64,000 bases of DNA from Sneathiella sp. P13V-1 (GCF_015143595.1 NZ_WYEU01000002.1:620001-684000), one strand, 5' to 3'. Shown: positions 17,892-28,250, numbered from the stretch's first letter. The notes: a model not told the origin generated them from the sequence alone. Made by a program: numbers and translations.

Positions 17892-20099
17892 TTACTCCTT
17901 TTCGCTTCCAGGGGCGGCCATCAGGCCAGGAAGCCAGTTTGTATGTGCGTCCCTAATGTCATTTAGGGATACGGTTACAGATTTTCCAACCTTGATTTCA
18001 TTATGACCGGTCGTTCCAACAATTTGAAGAGGCACATTTTCATTTTTGGCCAATTCCGCAATCTTTTCCGCATTTTCTGCGGTGGCGGTCACAATATAAC
18101 GGGCCTGATCCTCGGCATAAGCCGCCACATGAAGCGGCAGATCATCACCAAGATCCAATTGGGCACCCATTTTACCAGCCAATGCCATTTCAGAAAGCGC
18201 TACCAGAAGGCCGCCATCTGCAATGTCGTGACAGGCGGTGACTTTGCCGTCATGAATTAGGCCACGAACGAAGTCACCATTTTTGCGTTCGGTCGCCAGA
18301 TCAACAGAAGGCGGCGCACCTTCTTCACGGCCTTCGATTTCCTTCAGGTAAATGGTTTGACCCATCTCACCTTTGGTTTCACCAACAACCATGATGGTCT
18401 CACCGGCGTCTTTCAGCGCCAATGTCATCATATGTTCGGATTTTTCAAGAAGCCCCACACCACCAATGGCTGGTGTTGGGAAAATGCCCGTACCGTTGGT
18501 TTCATTGTACAAGGACACGTTACCGGATACGACAGGGTAGTCGAGGGCATTACACGCATCACGCATACCATCGATACAGCCCACAAACTGACCCATAATC
18601 TCAGGGCGTTCAGGGTTACCGAAATTCATGCAGTCTGTGATGGCAAGTGGTTTTGCACCCGTTGCCGTCAGGTTCCGCCATGTTTCGGCAACTGCCTGTG
18701 CTCCACCTGTTTGTGGATGGGCAAAACAGTAACGTGGTGTACAGTCAGTAGTGACAGCCAGCGCTTTATCTGTGCCGTGAACACGGACAACACCCGCATC
18801 ACCACCCGGGCGCTGAATGGTGTCACCCATCACCATGTGGTCATACTGCTCCCAGATCCATTTGCGGCTGGCGATGTTGGGGGATCCCATCATTTGAACC
18901 AGTGTTGCACCCAGATCATTTGGGGCCTGAACATCATCTGCGCCCAAAGAAGCAGGAAGTTCAGTTGGAACCCAAGGACGATCATATTCTGGGGATGAAT
19001 CTGCCAATGGGGCAACAGGCAGGTCCGCAACTGTCTCACCATGCATGGTCAGAACCATACGGCCAGTGTCGGTCACTTTACCGATAACGGCGAAATCCAG
19101 TTCCCATTTATGGAAGATGGCGCGTGCTTCGTCTTCACGGCCAGGTTTCAGGATCATGAGCATCCGTTCCTGGCTTTCAGACAGCATGATCTCATATGGC
19201 GTCATGCCTTCTTCACGCATTGGAACATTATCCAGATCAAGCTGGATACCAACGCCGCCTTTATCTGCCATTTCGAAAGAGGAGGAGGTGAGACCCGCAG
19301 CACCCATATCCTGAATGGCAACGATGGCGTCTGTTGCCATTAGCTCAAGACAGGCTTCCAGAAGAAGTTTTTCAGTGAACGGGTCACCAACCTGAACGGT
19401 TGGACGCTTTTCTTCACTGTCATCGTCAAATTCTGCAGATGCCATTGTGGCACCGTGAATACCGTCACGACCCGTTTTGGAGCCCACATAAACAACAGGG
19501 TTTCCAATACCCGCCGCAGCGGAATAGAAAATATTGTCTGTTTCAGCCAAGCCAACAGTCATGGCATTGACGAGGATATTTCCATCGTAGGATTCATGGA
19601 AATTGGTCTCACCGCCAATTGTCGGAATACCCATGCAGTTACCATAGCCGCCAATACCCGCAACAACACCAGATACAAGGTGACGTGTTTTCGGATGATC
19701 CGGGCGCCCAAAACGCAAAGCATTCATGTTGGCAACCGGGCGCGCACCCATTGTGAATACGTCACGCAGGATACCACCAACACCAGTCGCAGCGCCTTGA
19801 TATGGTTCGATATATGAAGGGTGGTTATGGCTTTCCATTTTGAAAATAGCAGCCTGACCATCACCAATGTCAATGACACCAGCATTTTCACCCGGACCAC
19901 AGATCACCCATGGGGCTTCTGTTGGCAGGGTTTTCAGCCATTTCTTGGATGACTTGTAGGAACAGTGCTCACTCCACATCACAGAGAAAATACCAAGCTC
20001 TGTTAGATTTGGGGTGCGGCCCAGAATTTCCAGGGCCAGTTCGTATTCGCTTTCCGACAGGCCGTGTTCAGCGACGATTTCTTTTGTAATTTCCGTCAT
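17892..20099 (-). CDS. purL: Phosphoribosylformylglycinamidine synthase, large subunit
   Basis: ATP-dependent enzyme of purine synthesis step four, converting FGAR to FGAM with ammonia supplied by PurQ. It is the small form of 735 aa that needs PurQ and PurS, both encoded just upstream. Family marks include SEHCSYKSS (His and Ser near the N-terminus), [10 protein letters not shown], and two AIRS-type halves. The start ATG 20099 lies 8 bases after the purQ stop. The purS-purQ-purL-bolA-grxD order is common in alphaproteobacteria. Confidence 0.97.
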   Translation of the reverse strand: MTEITKEIVAEHGLSESEYELALEILGRTPNLTELGIFSVMWSEHCSYKSSKKWLKTLPTEAPWVICGPGENAGVIDIGDGQAAIFKMESHNHPSYIEPYQGAATGVGGILRDVFTMGARPVANMNALRFGRPDHPKTRHLVSGVVAGIGGYGNCMGIPTIGGETNFHESYDGNILVNAMTVGLAETDNIFYSAAAGIGNPVVYVGSKTGRDGIHGATMASAEFDDDSEEKRPTVQVGDPFTEKLLLEACLELMATDAIVAIQDMGAAGLTSSSFEMADKGGVGIQLDLDNVPMREEGMTPYEIMLSESQERMLMILKPGREDEARAIFHKWELDFAVIGKVTDTGRMVLTMHGETVADLPVAPLADSSPEYDRPWVPTELPASLGADDVQAPNDLGATLVQMMGSPNIASRKWIWEQYDHMVMGDTIQRPGGDAGVVRVHGTDKALAVTTDCTPRYCFAHPQTGGAQAVAETWRNLTATGAKPLAITDCMNFGNPERPEIMGQFVGCIDGMRDACNALDYPVVSGNVSLYNETNGTGIFPTPAIGGVGLLEKSEHMMTLALKDAGETIMVVGETKGEMGQTIYLKEIEGREEGAPPSVDLATERKNGDFVRGLIHDGKVTACHDIADGGLLVALSEMALAGKMGAQLDLGDDLPLHVAAYAEDQARYIVTATAENAEKIAELAKNENVPLQIVGTTGHNEIKVGKSVTVSLNDIRDAHTNWLPGLMAAPGSEKE

Positions 20100-20107
20100 G
20101 GTGCTAC

Positions 20108-20797
20108 TCAGCTCAGGGAATTGATCAGGTTATCAAAGAAGGTTTTGCCATCAGTGCCGCCCAACTGTTCACTAATCAGGCGCTCAGGATGCGGCATCAG
20201 GCCCAGAATATTGCCAGCCTCGTTGTAGATGCCGGCGATATTATTGCGTGATCCATTGATATTTGTGGCGTCGTTCACGTTGCCATCTTCGTTAGCGTAG
20301 CGGAACGCCACCTGACCTTCACCTTCAAGACGCTTTAGGGTCTCGTCATCAGCGTAGAAGTTACCGTCATGATGGGCAACAGGGAAGCGAACGATCTGAC
20401 CTTGTTCAAATGAGCCAACAAAGCGTTCATTTTCGGAAACAACCTGAAGGTCTACATCTTTACAAATGAATTTCTGGTTGGCGTTGCGAAGCAGGGCGCC
20501 TGGTAGCATGCCTGTTTCTGTTGCCACTTGAAAACCGTTACACACGGCAAGAACAGGGACACCTTCGGATGCTTTCTTCACAACTTCACGCATGATCGGG
20601 GAATTACCTGCGATGGCGCCACAGCGAAGATAGTCGCCGTAGGAAAAACCGCCGGGAATTGCGATTAGGTCAGTTTCAGGAAGTTCACTATCACCATGCC
20701 AGACCATTGCGGGGGCGCTCCCCATGGACTGCTCAATGGCAACTTTCATATCACGGTCACAATTTGAACCGGGAAAAACGATAACTGCGGCCTTCAT
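20108..20797 (-). CDS. purQ: Phosphoribosylformylglycinamidine synthase, glutaminase subunit
   Basis: Class I glutamine amidotransferase of 229 aa that hydrolyses glutamine and feeds ammonia to PurL. The start [16 protein letters not shown] at 20797 has AGGAG upstream and matches the family. The nucleophile Cys lies in AVCNGFQV, and the His/Glu pair appears as MPHPER near the C-terminus. The frame is open to 20854, but the extra residues have no family counterpart. Confidence 0.97.
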   Translation of the reverse strand: MKAAVIVFPGSNCDRDMKVAIEQSMGSAPAMVWHGDSELPETDLIAIPGGFSYGDYLRCGAIAGNSPIMREVVKKASEGVPVLAVCNGFQVATETGMLPGALLRNANQKFICKDVDLQVVSENERFVGSFEQGQIVRFPVAHHDGNFYADDETLKRLEGEGQVAFRYANEDGNVNDATNINGSRNNIAGIYNEAGNILGLMPHPERLISEQLGGTDGKTFFDNLINSLS

Positions 20798-20822
20798 CGG
20801 GCTCAGTCTCCTATAGTTGGGA

Positions 20823-21065
20823 TCAGTCCAGAAGTTCGATTGCGTAATTTTCAATTACAGTGTTGGCCAGCAGCTGTGTGCACATTTTGTCAACAGTTGC
20901 CGGGGCGTCTTCTTTGGAAATATCGCCCAGATCCAGTTCAATAACTTTTCCCTGACGGACGTCATTTACACCCTCAAAACCCAGGCCATGCAGCGCATGT
21001 TCAATAGCTTTACCTTGTGGGTCCAAAACACCGTTTTTCAGTGAAATCGTTACACGAGCTTTCAT
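20823..21065 (-). CDS. purS: Phosphoribosylformylglycinamidine synthase, PurS subunit
   Basis: Small subunit of 80 aa that bridges PurL and PurQ. It has the expected [18 protein letters not shown] start and the [18 protein letters not shown] core. It lies 25 bases upstream of purQ on the same strand. Confidence 0.96.
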   Translation of the reverse strand: MKARVTISLKNGVLDPQGKAIEHALHGLGFEGVNDVRQGKVIELDLGDISKEDAPATVDKMCTQLLANTVIENYAIELLD

Positions 21066-21094
21066 CGTCTATTACCTTGTCGTATCTAGCCAAG

Positions 21095-21123
21095 AAAAAA
21101 GGCGCAAATATTGCGCCTTTGAA
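21095..21123 (-). terminator. Terminator after purC
   Basis: GGCGCAA (21101-21107) pairs with TTGCGCC (21111-21117), and the A-run on the + strand gives a U-run in the minus transcript. It lies between purC and purS, so purSQL either has its own promoter or is reached by read-through. Confidence 0.8.
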
Positions 21124-21124
21124 T

Positions 21125-21889
21125 TTATTGAATTGCAGTTGAGCCTTTCAGGTCGCCGGGGCCACCCTCTGGCATGATGCCAAGTCGCCGGGCAACTTCC
21201 TGATAAGCTGCTTCAACACCACCAAGATCGCGCCGGAAACGGTCCTTATCCAGTTTCTCATTCGTCTCTAGATCCCAGAGGCGACAGTTGTCGGGGCTGA
21301 TTTCATCCGCGAGGATGACCTGCATCTCGTCACCATTGAAATAGCGACCAAATTCCAGTTTGAAATCAACGAGGCGAATGCCGATACCCGTGAACAGGCC
21401 ACAAAGGAAATCATTGACGCGAAGAGACATGTTCATAATTTCATCAAGCTCGCGCGGGGTAGCCCAACCAAATGTCGTGATATGCTCTTCCGCGATCAGC
21501 GGGTCATTCAACTCATCTGACTTGTAGCAGAACTCAACCAGCGACCGGGGCAATGCGTTCCCCTCTTTCAAGCCAAGGCGCGTACAGATGGAGCCTGCGG
21601 CCACATTGCGTACGATGACCTCAACGGGAATGATCTCAACCTCTTTGATCAACTGCTCGCGCATATTCAGGCGGCGGATGAAGTGGTTTTGAACACCAAT
21701 TTCCGTCAGACGGTTCATCAGATGCTCAGAAATTCGATTGTTGAGAACGCCCTTGCCGGTAACAGTGGATTTCTTCTCACCATTAAACGCAGTTGCGTCG
21801 TCTTTAAAATATTGAACTAGGGTTCCTGGCTCAGGTCCTTCAAAAAGGACTTTGGCCTTGCCTTCGTAGACACGTCTACGGCGGGTCAT
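21125..21889 (-). CDS. purC: SAICAR synthetase
   Basis: Phosphoribosylaminoimidazole-succinocarboxamide synthase, 254 aa, which joins CAIR and aspartate using ATP in purine synthesis. The N-terminal glycine-rich strand is [19 protein letters not shown]. Other marks are the [13 protein letters not shown] loop and [12 protein letters not shown] in the C-terminal half. I chose ATG 21889 because GGAG lies about 8 bases upstream; GTG at 21898 sits too close to that site. Confidence 0.96.
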   Translation of the reverse strand: MTRRRRVYEGKAKVLFEGPEPGTLVQYFKDDATAFNGEKKSTVTGKGVLNNRISEHLMNRLTEIGVQNHFIRRLNMREQLIKEVEIIPVEVIVRNVAAGSICTRLGLKEGNALPRSLVEFCYKSDELNDPLIAEEHITTFGWATPRELDEIMNMSLRVNDFLCGLFTGIGIRLVDFKLEFGRYFNGDEMQVILADEISPDNCRLWDLETNEKLDKDRFRRDLGGVEAAYQEVARRLGIMPEGGPGDLKGSTAIQ

Positions 21890-21936
21890 ATGCGCCACTC
21901 CAACATAAGGGCCAGATCAATTGGCCGAGCGGAAAT

Positions 21937-21965
21937 TACCTAAAAGGGGGCGGGGGAGACGTCAA
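21937..21965 (-). promoter_or_regulatory. purC: Candidate purC promoter
   Basis: On the minus strand TTGACG (21960-21965) and TAGGTA (21937-21942) are 17 bases apart. The -35 is good and the -10 is weak. Transcription would start about 40 bases before the purC start codon. Confidence 0.45.
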
Positions 21966-22204
21966 AAATTTGCCATATCCATCTGCCATACCTGTTACTG
22001 GATTCGGGAATTAATCTCGAATCTGAGCGGACCATAGTTCAGATGTTGAATAAAGACAATATCCCGTAACAGTTTTGACATAGAAATTGGAAAAAAAACC
22101 AAGTCGACTATGGCGTTTGCTCACTTTTGATGTATATAGAAAGCAGAAAGGCCGGGGGTGGCAAAAGCCCGGTATCATTTTAGGGAATTCAGAAGGACCG
22201 GAAG
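21966..22204. promoter_or_regulatory. Divergent intergenic region between purC and the ATPase-inhibitor gene
   Basis: No gene seen. An inverted repeat GATTCG-N11-CGAATC lies at 22001-22023. A small GC hairpin CCGGG...CCCGG lies near 22153-22174, just ahead of the downstream gene. I find no clear purine riboswitch or PurR site. Confidence 0.4.
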
Positions 22205-22528
22205 ATGTCAGGTATTGATGATCTTGGAAAAGCACATGAAGGCAAATTCGCCCTTGATGAAGAGCAGGAATTTAAAGCGGTTGCACGTCGCAATAAATTG
22301 CTTGGTCTCTGGGCAGCAGATCTGATGGGTCTGACAGATGATGCCGCTCAGGAATATGCCAAAGAAGTTATCGTTGCTGACCTTGAAGAAAAAGGTGATG
22401 ATGACGTATTCCGCAAAATTCGCGGTGATCTGGATGCGAAAAGTGTCGAGATGTCTGACCACCGTATCCGCCGCGAAATGGAAGAGCTCCTTGCAACAGC
22501 ACGCGAACAGATCCATAACGGTGAATAA
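22205..22528 (+). CDS. DUF1476 protein, F1-ATPase inhibitor zeta-subunit family
   Basis: Small helical protein of 107 aa that matches the alphaproteobacterial DUF1476 family: start region DDLGKAHEGKFALDEEQEFK, then RRNKLLGLWAA. In Paracoccus denitrificans this family is the zeta subunit, which binds the F1 part of ATP synthase and blocks ATP hydrolysis through its N-terminus. The ATG 22205 has AAGGA upstream. It sits divergently beside purC, a common arrangement in this class. Function here is inferred from the family. Confidence 0.9.
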   Translation: MSGIDDLGKAHEGKFALDEEQEFKAVARRNKLLGLWAADLMGLTDDAAQEYAKEVIVADLEEKGDDDVFRKIRGDLDAKSVEMSDHRIRREMEELLATAREQIHNGE

Positions 22529-22550
22529 TTAGGTAATCGACCAGATTACG

Positions 22551-22580
22551 AAAAAGGCCTGCTGAAAAGCAGGCCTTTTT
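22551..22580. terminator. Bidirectional terminator between the zeta-subunit gene and the MCP gene
   Basis: AAAAAGGCCTGCT (22551-22563) pairs with AGCAGGCCTTTTT (22568-22580) around a GAAA tetraloop. Confidence 0.92.
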
Positions 22581-22598
22581 TATTGGTGGTTTGAAAGT

Positions 22599-24368
22599 TT
22601 ATACCGACCTGACGTCTTCCAGGAATACTGAGATATTTTGTTGTAGATCATCAGACAGAGCACTGAGATTGGTGGATGCATTCAATACTTTGGACGAAGA
22701 ATCTTTTGTCTCATGCGCTTTTTGAGAGACTACTTCGATTTTTGATGAAACCTGTTCCGTGCCGCGAGAGGCTTCCTGTACATTTCGGGATATTTCACCC
22801 GTCGCGGCTGTCTGCTCTTCAATCGCGGATGATATACCGACATTGGCTTCCCTGATTGATTCAATCACCTTGCTGATTTTCTCAATCGCCTCAACCGTAC
22901 CATCAGAGGCGGACTGCATATCTCCGATCTGGCTTGCAATCTCTTCTGTCGCTTTCGCAGTTTGGTTTGCAAGGGATTTAACCTCGCTTGCAACGACAGC
23001 AAAGCCTTTGCCAGCTTCACCTGCACGAGCCGCCTCAATCGTGGCATTCAACGCCAACAGGTTGGTTTGAGAGGCGATGTCGTTGATGATATTAATAATT
23101 TCGCCAATTTTGCGGGTGGATTGAGCAAGCGAAGATACAGAAGCGCTCGAATTTTGAGCTTCTTCCACAGCTTCTTCAGATACACGTGATGCCTGGGATA
23201 CCTGTCTGTTGATTTCTGCGATTGAAGCGGAAAGTTCTTCTGCTGCTGCGGCCACTGTATGAGTGTTGCCGGATGCTTCACGAGCGGCATTTGCAACCAC
23301 TTCAGCAATCTCCTGAGAGCTATCAGCATTTCCAACCATTTGCTGCGCAGTCCCTTTAAGGTCACCTGCAGAATGTTCTAACTGGGACATTTGGGCAGAA
23401 ACTTTCTCTTCGAATTTTCGCACGATTGAAGTGAGTTGCTCTGCCCGGGCTGTTTTCTCTGCTGCGATCTGTGCTTCGCGTTCGCGTTCCTGGGCTAGTC
23501 TTGCTTCTTCTTCTGCTCTCGTTTTTCTTCTCTGTTCTGTCTCCTCAGCTTCCCGCTGCCTTCTTTCTTCCCGCATTCTTTCTTGTTCAATGGCTCCATC
23601 TTTAAAGATGGAAACAGATCTTACCATCTCTCCAATTTCATCTTTTCGTTGGGTTTTCTCCAACTCAATTTCAAGATTACCACTCGCCAGCTCTCCCATG
23701 ATATTGGTCATGGAGGAGACGGGGCCCGCAATGGATTTGGTCAGGACAAATGCAAGAAGGATGGAGATCAGAACGAGAGCCGTCACGGATCCCGTAATAA
23801 CGTATGTAAATTCCTGATTGGCAGTTTCTTTGGTGATAAGTGTCTCACTCAGAATGTTCTTGATTGCATTGTTCAGCTCATCCGCTGCTGCATAGAACTG
23901 ATCTACCTTCATCTGAGGTTCACCTGATACTTCAATAGCGCGCGCTTCATTTACGGTGAGGTGATTTCTCATTAACGAAAGTTGCTTTGAAGCAATTGAA
24001 TCGCACCAATCCAATTGAATTGACCTGACTTTAGATGCCAATTCTAGCAGAGTAGCGTCTTCGACGGCGTCGACGAGAGAGTTATAATGCACTGTGGCTT
24101 GAGCGTGGGCATCCTGCAAACTTGTTTCAAAAGACCTGTCGGCAGTCAGCAAATAAGAGGACATACTACTTACTTCAATTTGAAAGCTCTTTTGGTACGC
24201 GTTGTTAATTTCAGCAACTCGCTGAGCCTTTTGACCAACTTGGTCTGCTTCTCTGATGTTGGAAATTGAAATAAATGCAGCAACTACCATTGCAATTGTA
24301 ATCACAATCAACAGGGCGAAGCTGACTGATAGCTTTGAAGCTATTTTGAGATTTTGAAAAAAATTCAT
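22599..24368 (-). CDS. Methyl-accepting chemotaxis protein
   Basis: Chemoreceptor of 589 aa. TM1 lies at about 13-33, followed by a helical periplasmic sensor (about 34-188) resembling the four-helix-bundle type. TM2 lies at about 189-209, and a HAMP domain follows to about 262. A highly charged Arg/Glu coiled coil (about 262-320) leads into the signalling domain. The conserved tip is seen as [20 protein letters not shown], where CheA and CheW bind. It lacks a C-terminal CheR-docking pentapeptide; the protein ends EDVRSV. The gene for a secreted sensor-like protein lies 23 bases upstream on the same strand, which suggests a ligand-binding partner. Confidence 0.93.
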   Translation of the reverse strand: MNFFQNLKIASKLSVSFALLIVITIAMVVAAFISISNIREADQVGQKAQRVAEINNAYQKSFQIEVSSMSSYLLTADRSFETSLQDAHAQATVHYNSLVDAVEDATLLELASKVRSIQLDWCDSIASKQLSLMRNHLTVNEARAIEVSGEPQMKVDQFYAAADELNNAIKNILSETLITKETANQEFTYVITGSVTALVLISILLAFVLTKSIAGPVSSMTNIMGELASGNLEIELEKTQRKDEIGEMVRSVSIFKDGAIEQERMREERRQREAEETEQRRKTRAEEEARLAQEREREAQIAAEKTARAEQLTSIVRKFEEKVSAQMSQLEHSAGDLKGTAQQMVGNADSSQEIAEVVANAAREASGNTHTVAAAAEELSASIAEINRQVSQASRVSEEAVEEAQNSSASVSSLAQSTRKIGEIINIINDIASQTNLLALNATIEAARAGEAGKGFAVVASEVKSLANQTAKATEEIASQIGDMQSASDGTVEAIEKISKVIESIREANVGISSAIEEQTAATGEISRNVQEASRGTEQVSSKIEVVSQKAHETKDSSSKVLNASTNLSALSDDLQQNISVFLEDVRSV

Positions 24369-24391
24369 AGTCGTTCCGTTCTTATTGATTG

Positions 24392-25006
24392 TCAGGAATT
24401 GCCAGCGCGGCGAGATAACTCTGTCAGGTTAAATTCCACAGTAATTGCCCCAATTGGGCTGCCGGATGCATCGGCTACTGTGGCATTAAACTGGGCTTTC
24501 CAAATACCCCGCTCATCGTCGAATTCAGCCTCATCAACGAAGTAGGCCTTTGCTCCATTTGGGAAAGTTTTTTGGAATTTAGCTTCATCTCCTTGCCAGT
24601 AATCAGAGGAGATGGAACTTTGTCCCACATTCAACCCCTTCGCATCCATAACAAAAATCTCTGTATACAGACCGAGAGATGCTGCTTGGATTTGCGTTAG
24701 ATAACTGGAGAGAGGGTTAGTCAATGTAGAGGCGATAAGGGGCTGGTCTTCCAGTTTTCGCTCTGCGCGCCATTGTTTATCAAGGCGATCAATTTCAGCC
24801 TGATCAATATTTTTATGTCGTTTGTTCTGTGAATGAACCGAAATTCTTAGAACTGGTTTATTGAAGATATCGTTGATTTTACTGATGACCTGTTGGTCAA
24901 TTAAATCTGTGCTGGGTGCAGGAGGTTGAGCATTCGCGGAGACTGAGGAAATGATGGTGCAGATTACCAGTAGACCGGCGAATTTCACGTAGTCAAAGAC
25001 ACACAT
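24392..25006 (-). CDS. Secreted PDC/Cache-like sensor protein, probable chemoreceptor partner
   Basis: Protein of 204 aa with an N-terminal signal segment (about 1-26, ending SANA-Q) and no other membrane helix. The mature part resembles a single PDC/Cache sensor fold: an N-terminal long helix, then [18 protein letters not shown] and the strand pair ending [12 protein letters not shown]. Such domains usually sit inside receptors or kinases; here the domain is a free periplasmic protein. The start ATG 25006 has AAGGGA upstream. It directly precedes the chemoreceptor gene, so it may bind ligand and present it to that receptor. The fold assignment is by eye. Confidence 0.65.
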   Translation of the reverse strand: MCVFDYVKFAGLLVICTIISSVSANAQPPAPSTDLIDQQVISKINDIFNKPVLRISVHSQNKRHKNIDQAEIDRLDKQWRAERKLEDQPLIASTLTNPLSSYLTQIQAASLGLYTEIFVMDAKGLNVGQSSISSDYWQGDEAKFQKTFPNGAKAYFVDEAEFDDERGIWKAQFNATVADASGSPIGAITVEFNLTELSRRAGNS

Positions 25007-25135
25007 GTTAGGTCCCTTATTTAACTAGAACAGAGAGCAGTGGCTCCCCGATCTCATTTGTTTACTTGGACCATATTGACCATCAAGAGTTAATGGTCAG
25101 TTAATAATATTATTTAGTAATATATTGAGAGCTTC

Positions 25136-25678
25136 CTATTTCTGGGTAGTTCGGTAAAGAATATGGCGTTTCAATGGATGCCCATTGTCGAGGGCGGGAT
25201 GGTCAAAATATTCCCCTTCATGGGTCATTCCAATCCGTTGCATGACTTTCTGGGAAGGTTCGTTGATTTCTGCAGTGAAAGAGATGACTTCGTCAACACC
25301 CAGTTTATCAAAGGCGTATTTAAGAACGCCTTTGGCGGCTTCAGATGCATATCCTTTCCCCCAATAGGGCTCATCCAGACGCCAACCGATTTCAACAGAA
25401 GGCGAGAAGGGCATATTGTCACCGGTTTTGTTAAGGCCAACAAATCCGATAAACGCACCATCTTCTTTGCGCTCAGTCGCCCAGAAGGTGTATCCGTTTT
25501 TCTCCTGCCGACGTCCAAGTTCATCCACCATCGAATTACTTTGTTCAACGGTTAGTGTGGATGGAAAATAACGCATGACTGTCGCATTGCCGTTAAGGCG
25601 TGCAAACGGTTCGCGGTCACTGTCCCGAAAAAGGCGACAGATGAGGCGTTCCGTTTCAAAAATGATATCGGCAGTCAT
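25136..25678 (-). CDS. GNAT-family N-acetyltransferase
   Basis: Acetyltransferase of 180 aa of the RimJ/RimL-like group, with ETERLICRLFRDSD at the N-terminus. The acetyl-CoA loop is in DEPYWGKGYASEAAKG, and the end segment SQKVMQRIGMTHEGE is typical. I chose ATG 25678, which has GGGAGAAG upstream; the longer frame to 25861 runs into the purB end and has no family match. The acceptor amine is unknown. Confidence 0.88.
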   Translation of the reverse strand: MTADIIFETERLICRLFRDSDREPFARLNGNATVMRYFPSTLTVEQSNSMVDELGRRQEKNGYTFWATERKEDGAFIGFVGLNKTGDNMPFSPSVEIGWRLDEPYWGKGYASEAAKGVLKYAFDKLGVDEVISFTAEINEPSQKVMQRIGMTHEGEYFDHPALDNGHPLKRHILYRTTQK

Positions 25679-25698
25679 AAATGGCTTCTCCCAATAAA

Positions 25699-25730
25699 AA
25701 AAGCTGCCCGAATGAAACATCGGACAGCTT
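25699..25730 (-). terminator. Terminator after purB
   Basis: On the minus strand AAGCTGTCCGA pairs with TCGGGCAGCTT (one G-U) and is followed by a run of seven T. It ends about 20 bases before the acetyltransferase start. Confidence 0.85.
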
Positions 25731-25748
25731 CCATTCAGATTGAATTCC

Positions 25749-27044
25749 TTATTCGCCGAAGACGCGCTTGAACAAAGTGTCCACATGTTTTGTGTGGTAT
25801 TCCAAGTCAAACACGCTTTCGATCTGCTCATCAGACAGGGCTGCGCTGACTTCTTCATCATTTTTCAGCAATGTCATGAAGTCTTCGCGCTCACGCCAGA
25901 CGACCATTGCGTTACGCTGTACCAGACGGTAGGCATCTTCACGGCTTACACCAGCTTGTGTCAGGGCAAGAAGAACACGTTGAGAGTGGATCAGACCACC
26001 CAGCTTGTTCATGTTGTCGAGCATATTTTGTGGGTAAACAACCAGCTTCTCAATCACACCGGTCAGACGCGCCAGTGCAAAATCAAGTGTGATAGTTGCA
26101 TCTGGACCGATACCACGCTCAACGGAGGAGTGGGAGATATCGCGTTCGTGCCATAGCGCCACATTCTCCATGGCAGGTGTTACCGCCATACGAACGAGGC
26201 GGGCCAGACCTGTCAGATTTTCTGTAAGAACCGGGTTGCGTTTATGCGGCATCGCGGAGGAGCCTTTCTGACCTGGAGAGAAATACTCTTCCACTTCCAA
26301 AACTTCCGTCCGTTGGAGGTGACGAATTTCAACGGCCAGACGCTCAACAGAGCTTGCGATGACGCCGAGAATGGCGAAGAACATGGCGTGGCGGTCACGT
26401 GGGATAACCTGTGTGGAAATCGTTTCTGGCTCAAGGCCCAATGATTTCGCCACATGCTCTTCAACATACGGGTCAATGTTGGCGAAAGTGCCAACGGCAC
26501 CGGAAATAGCACAAGTTGCGATTTCTTTACGGGCCATTTCCAGACGTTCACGATTACGATCAAATTCTGCGTAGGCTTGCGCCATCTTAAGACCGAAGGT
26601 TACCGGCTCAGCGTGAATACCGTGAGAGCGACCAACACAAACATCGTCTTTATGCTCATGCGCTTTTTTCTTCAAGGCAGCAAGCAGGTCATCCATGTCT
26701 TTTAACAGAATGTCAGCCGCTTTAGTTAGCTGAACATTCAAGCAGGTATCCAGAACATCGGATGATGTCATCCCCTGGTGGACGAAACGGGCTTCGTCAC
26801 CCACATATTCCTGAAGGTTAGTCAGAAACGCAATCACATCATGCTTGGTTTCGCGTTCAATTTCGTCAATGCGGTCGATTTCAAAATCGCCACGCTCCCA
26901 TACAGCTTTTGCAGCTTCTTTTGGGATAACCCCCAGTTCAGCCTGTGCATCACATGCATGAGCTTCAATTTCGAACCAGATTCTAAATTTGCTTTCTGGT
27001 TCCCAAATAGCGGTCATTTCCGGGCGGGCATAGCGGGGTATCAT
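25749..27044 (-). CDS. purB: Adenylosuccinate lyase
   Basis: Fumarase-superfamily lyase of 431 aa that splits SAICAR and adenylosuccinate, releasing fumarate. The signature loop is GSSAMPHKRNP, with the catalytic Ser. The general region TSSDVLDTCLNVQL and GRSHGIHAEPVTFG carry the second and first conserved blocks with catalytic His. Length and start (MIPRYARPEMTAIWEPESKF) match alphaproteobacterial PurB. A perfect inverted repeat lies 30 bases upstream of the start. Confidence 0.97.
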   Translation of the reverse strand: MIPRYARPEMTAIWEPESKFRIWFEIEAHACDAQAELGVIPKEAAKAVWERGDFEIDRIDEIERETKHDVIAFLTNLQEYVGDEARFVHQGMTSSDVLDTCLNVQLTKAADILLKDMDDLLAALKKKAHEHKDDVCVGRSHGIHAEPVTFGLKMAQAYAEFDRNRERLEMARKEIATCAISGAVGTFANIDPYVEEHVAKSLGLEPETISTQVIPRDRHAMFFAILGVIASSVERLAVEIRHLQRTEVLEVEEYFSPGQKGSSAMPHKRNPVLTENLTGLARLVRMAVTPAMENVALWHERDISHSSVERGIGPDATITLDFALARLTGVIEKLVVYPQNMLDNMNKLGGLIHSQRVLLALTQAGVSREDAYRLVQRNAMVVWREREDFMTLLKNDEEVSAALSDEQIESVFDLEYHTKHVDTLFKRVFGE

Positions 27045-27285
27045 GGCAATTCACCTATTTTGAATGCGGCAGATAGTGTAAAAAGTCGTTACACTAATCC
27101 GTAAAAGTCTATTCCGATGGGCGTTCACTAGCAGACGATAAAAAAAATCACAACAACTTCTGCTCTTTGATTTGCCTAGAAATTATATCAAGTTGTTTAT
27201 ATTGGTAACGGTCAACGTGAATAGAGGTGGATATAATTCTTGTGTTTTTCGTATTTGATTCCGATTTTTTCAGTTAAAAAATAAT
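27045..27285. promoter_or_regulatory. Divergent region with a perfect inverted repeat (27074-27096)
   Basis: TAGTGTAA (27074-27081) and TTACACTA (27089-27096) form 8-base perfect arms around a 7-base spacer, between purB and the TetR-like gene. It may be an operator for the TetR protein or a hairpin in the purB leader. The remaining bases are AT-rich with no gene. Confidence 0.45.
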
Positions 27286-27831
27286 ATGGTTACTGAGAGA
27301 GATATACTGGAAGCGACGATTACCGTGTTGGCATATAAGCCGGATGCGACCATGCATGACATTGCCAATGAGGCAGGGGTCACCAGGATAACAATAAATA
27401 GAAAGTTTGGCAGCAAGGCAGATCTCATCGAAGCCGCTGCCCGACATAGCTTGCAAGAACTTCAAAGAATTGTACGTCGCGCTCTGTCAGGGAAAAAGCC
27501 CCCGATGGAGAAATTCTTCCGAATAATGCGGGATTATTACCGTTTAAGGAATCATCACTTGTTCTGGATGAGAACAATGATTGATGACAGCGACAGAAAT
27601 CGAAAAGCCTTTTTAAGGCAGTTGGAAAAAATAGAAACACTGGTTAAAGAAGCCCAAGAAAACGGAGAGGTTAAAAGTGATCTGCCTTCAGGATGGGTTG
27701 CCTGCTTTTTTGATTACATCGTCATGACGGCCTCGATGACGAGGTATCGTGGAATAGTTGCAGAGCGGGATGTTCTAAACACTGCCTGGAACACCTTCAT
27801 GTATGGGGTTGCTCATCAGCGTGCATTTTAG
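27286..27831 (+). CDS. TetR/AcrR-family transcriptional regulator
   Basis: Regulator of 181 aa. The N-terminal helix-turn-helix appears as TMHDIANEAGVTRITINRKFGSK interrupted in the usual way by a Thr-Ile recognition helix; the ligand domain follows from about 50. It is a little short at the N-terminus, with no extended arm. The target is unknown; the inverted repeat at 27074-27096 is one candidate. Its stop overlaps the stop of the convergent XRE gene by four bases. Confidence 0.85.
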   Translation: MVTERDILEATITVLAYKPDATMHDIANEAGVTRITINRKFGSKADLIEAAARHSLQELQRIVRRALSGKKPPMEKFFRIMRDYYRLRNHHLFWMRTMIDDSDRNRKAFLRQLEKIETLVKEAQENGEVKSDLPSGWVACFFDYIVMTASMTRYRGIVAERDVLNTAWNTFMYGVAHQRAF

Positions 27832-28250
27832 GGCTGACTATCCAAGATGGTATCAATTAAGTCTCTGACTTCTTTGCGAAGCTTGTCATCCGTAATTCTG
27901 GAATAGGCCCGGACCAGTTCAAGGGTCTCTCTTGTGTTGGCCGGATCGTGTTTTTCCTGATCCTCACTTGTGGAATTGTCATCAACAGATTGTTCGGTCT
28001 TAAAAAAGTAGCTTATGTCAGTCTCAAGCGCTTTCGCAAGGCTGTAAAGCCGACTGGCGCCGATCCGGTTTATGCCTTGCTCATACTTTTGCAACTGCTG
28101 AAAAGTAATGCCCACTTTTGCCGCAACTTCAGCCTGACTAAGGCCCAAAAGTGTTCGTTTTTGACGTAGTTTTTGACCGACGAGACGATCAGTAATCTGC
28201 TGATTGCCTTCACGTTTATCGCGGTTATGAGTTGTCTTATCCCGTTCCAT
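27828..28250 (-). CDS. XRE-family helix-turn-helix regulator
   Basis: DNA-binding protein of 140 aa. The HTH (about 22-76) shows LRQKRTLLGLSQAEVAAKVG and FQQLQKYEQGINRI, typical of the Cro/C1 type. The C-terminus is acidic, then has a helical end (RAYSRITDDKLRKEVRDLIDTI). This layout is common in alphaproteobacterial XRE proteins of about 140 aa. The regulated genes are not evident. Confidence 0.88.
   Translation of the reverse strand: MERDKTTHNRDKREGNQQITDRLVGQKLRQKRTLLGLSQAEVAAKVGITFQQLQKYEQGINRIGASRLYSLAKALETDISYFFKTEQSVDDNSTSEDQEKHDPANTRETLELVRAYSRITDDKLRKEVRDLIDTILDSQP

Noticed and set aside
22011-22235. Minus-strand frame of 74 codons ahead of the ATPase-inhibitor gene
   Set aside because: It overlaps the start of a well-supported gene and has no recognisable domain.
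23431-23927. Plus-strand frames inside the chemoreceptor gene
   Set aside because: They are antisense shadows of the charged coiled coil and sensor region, with no features of their own.
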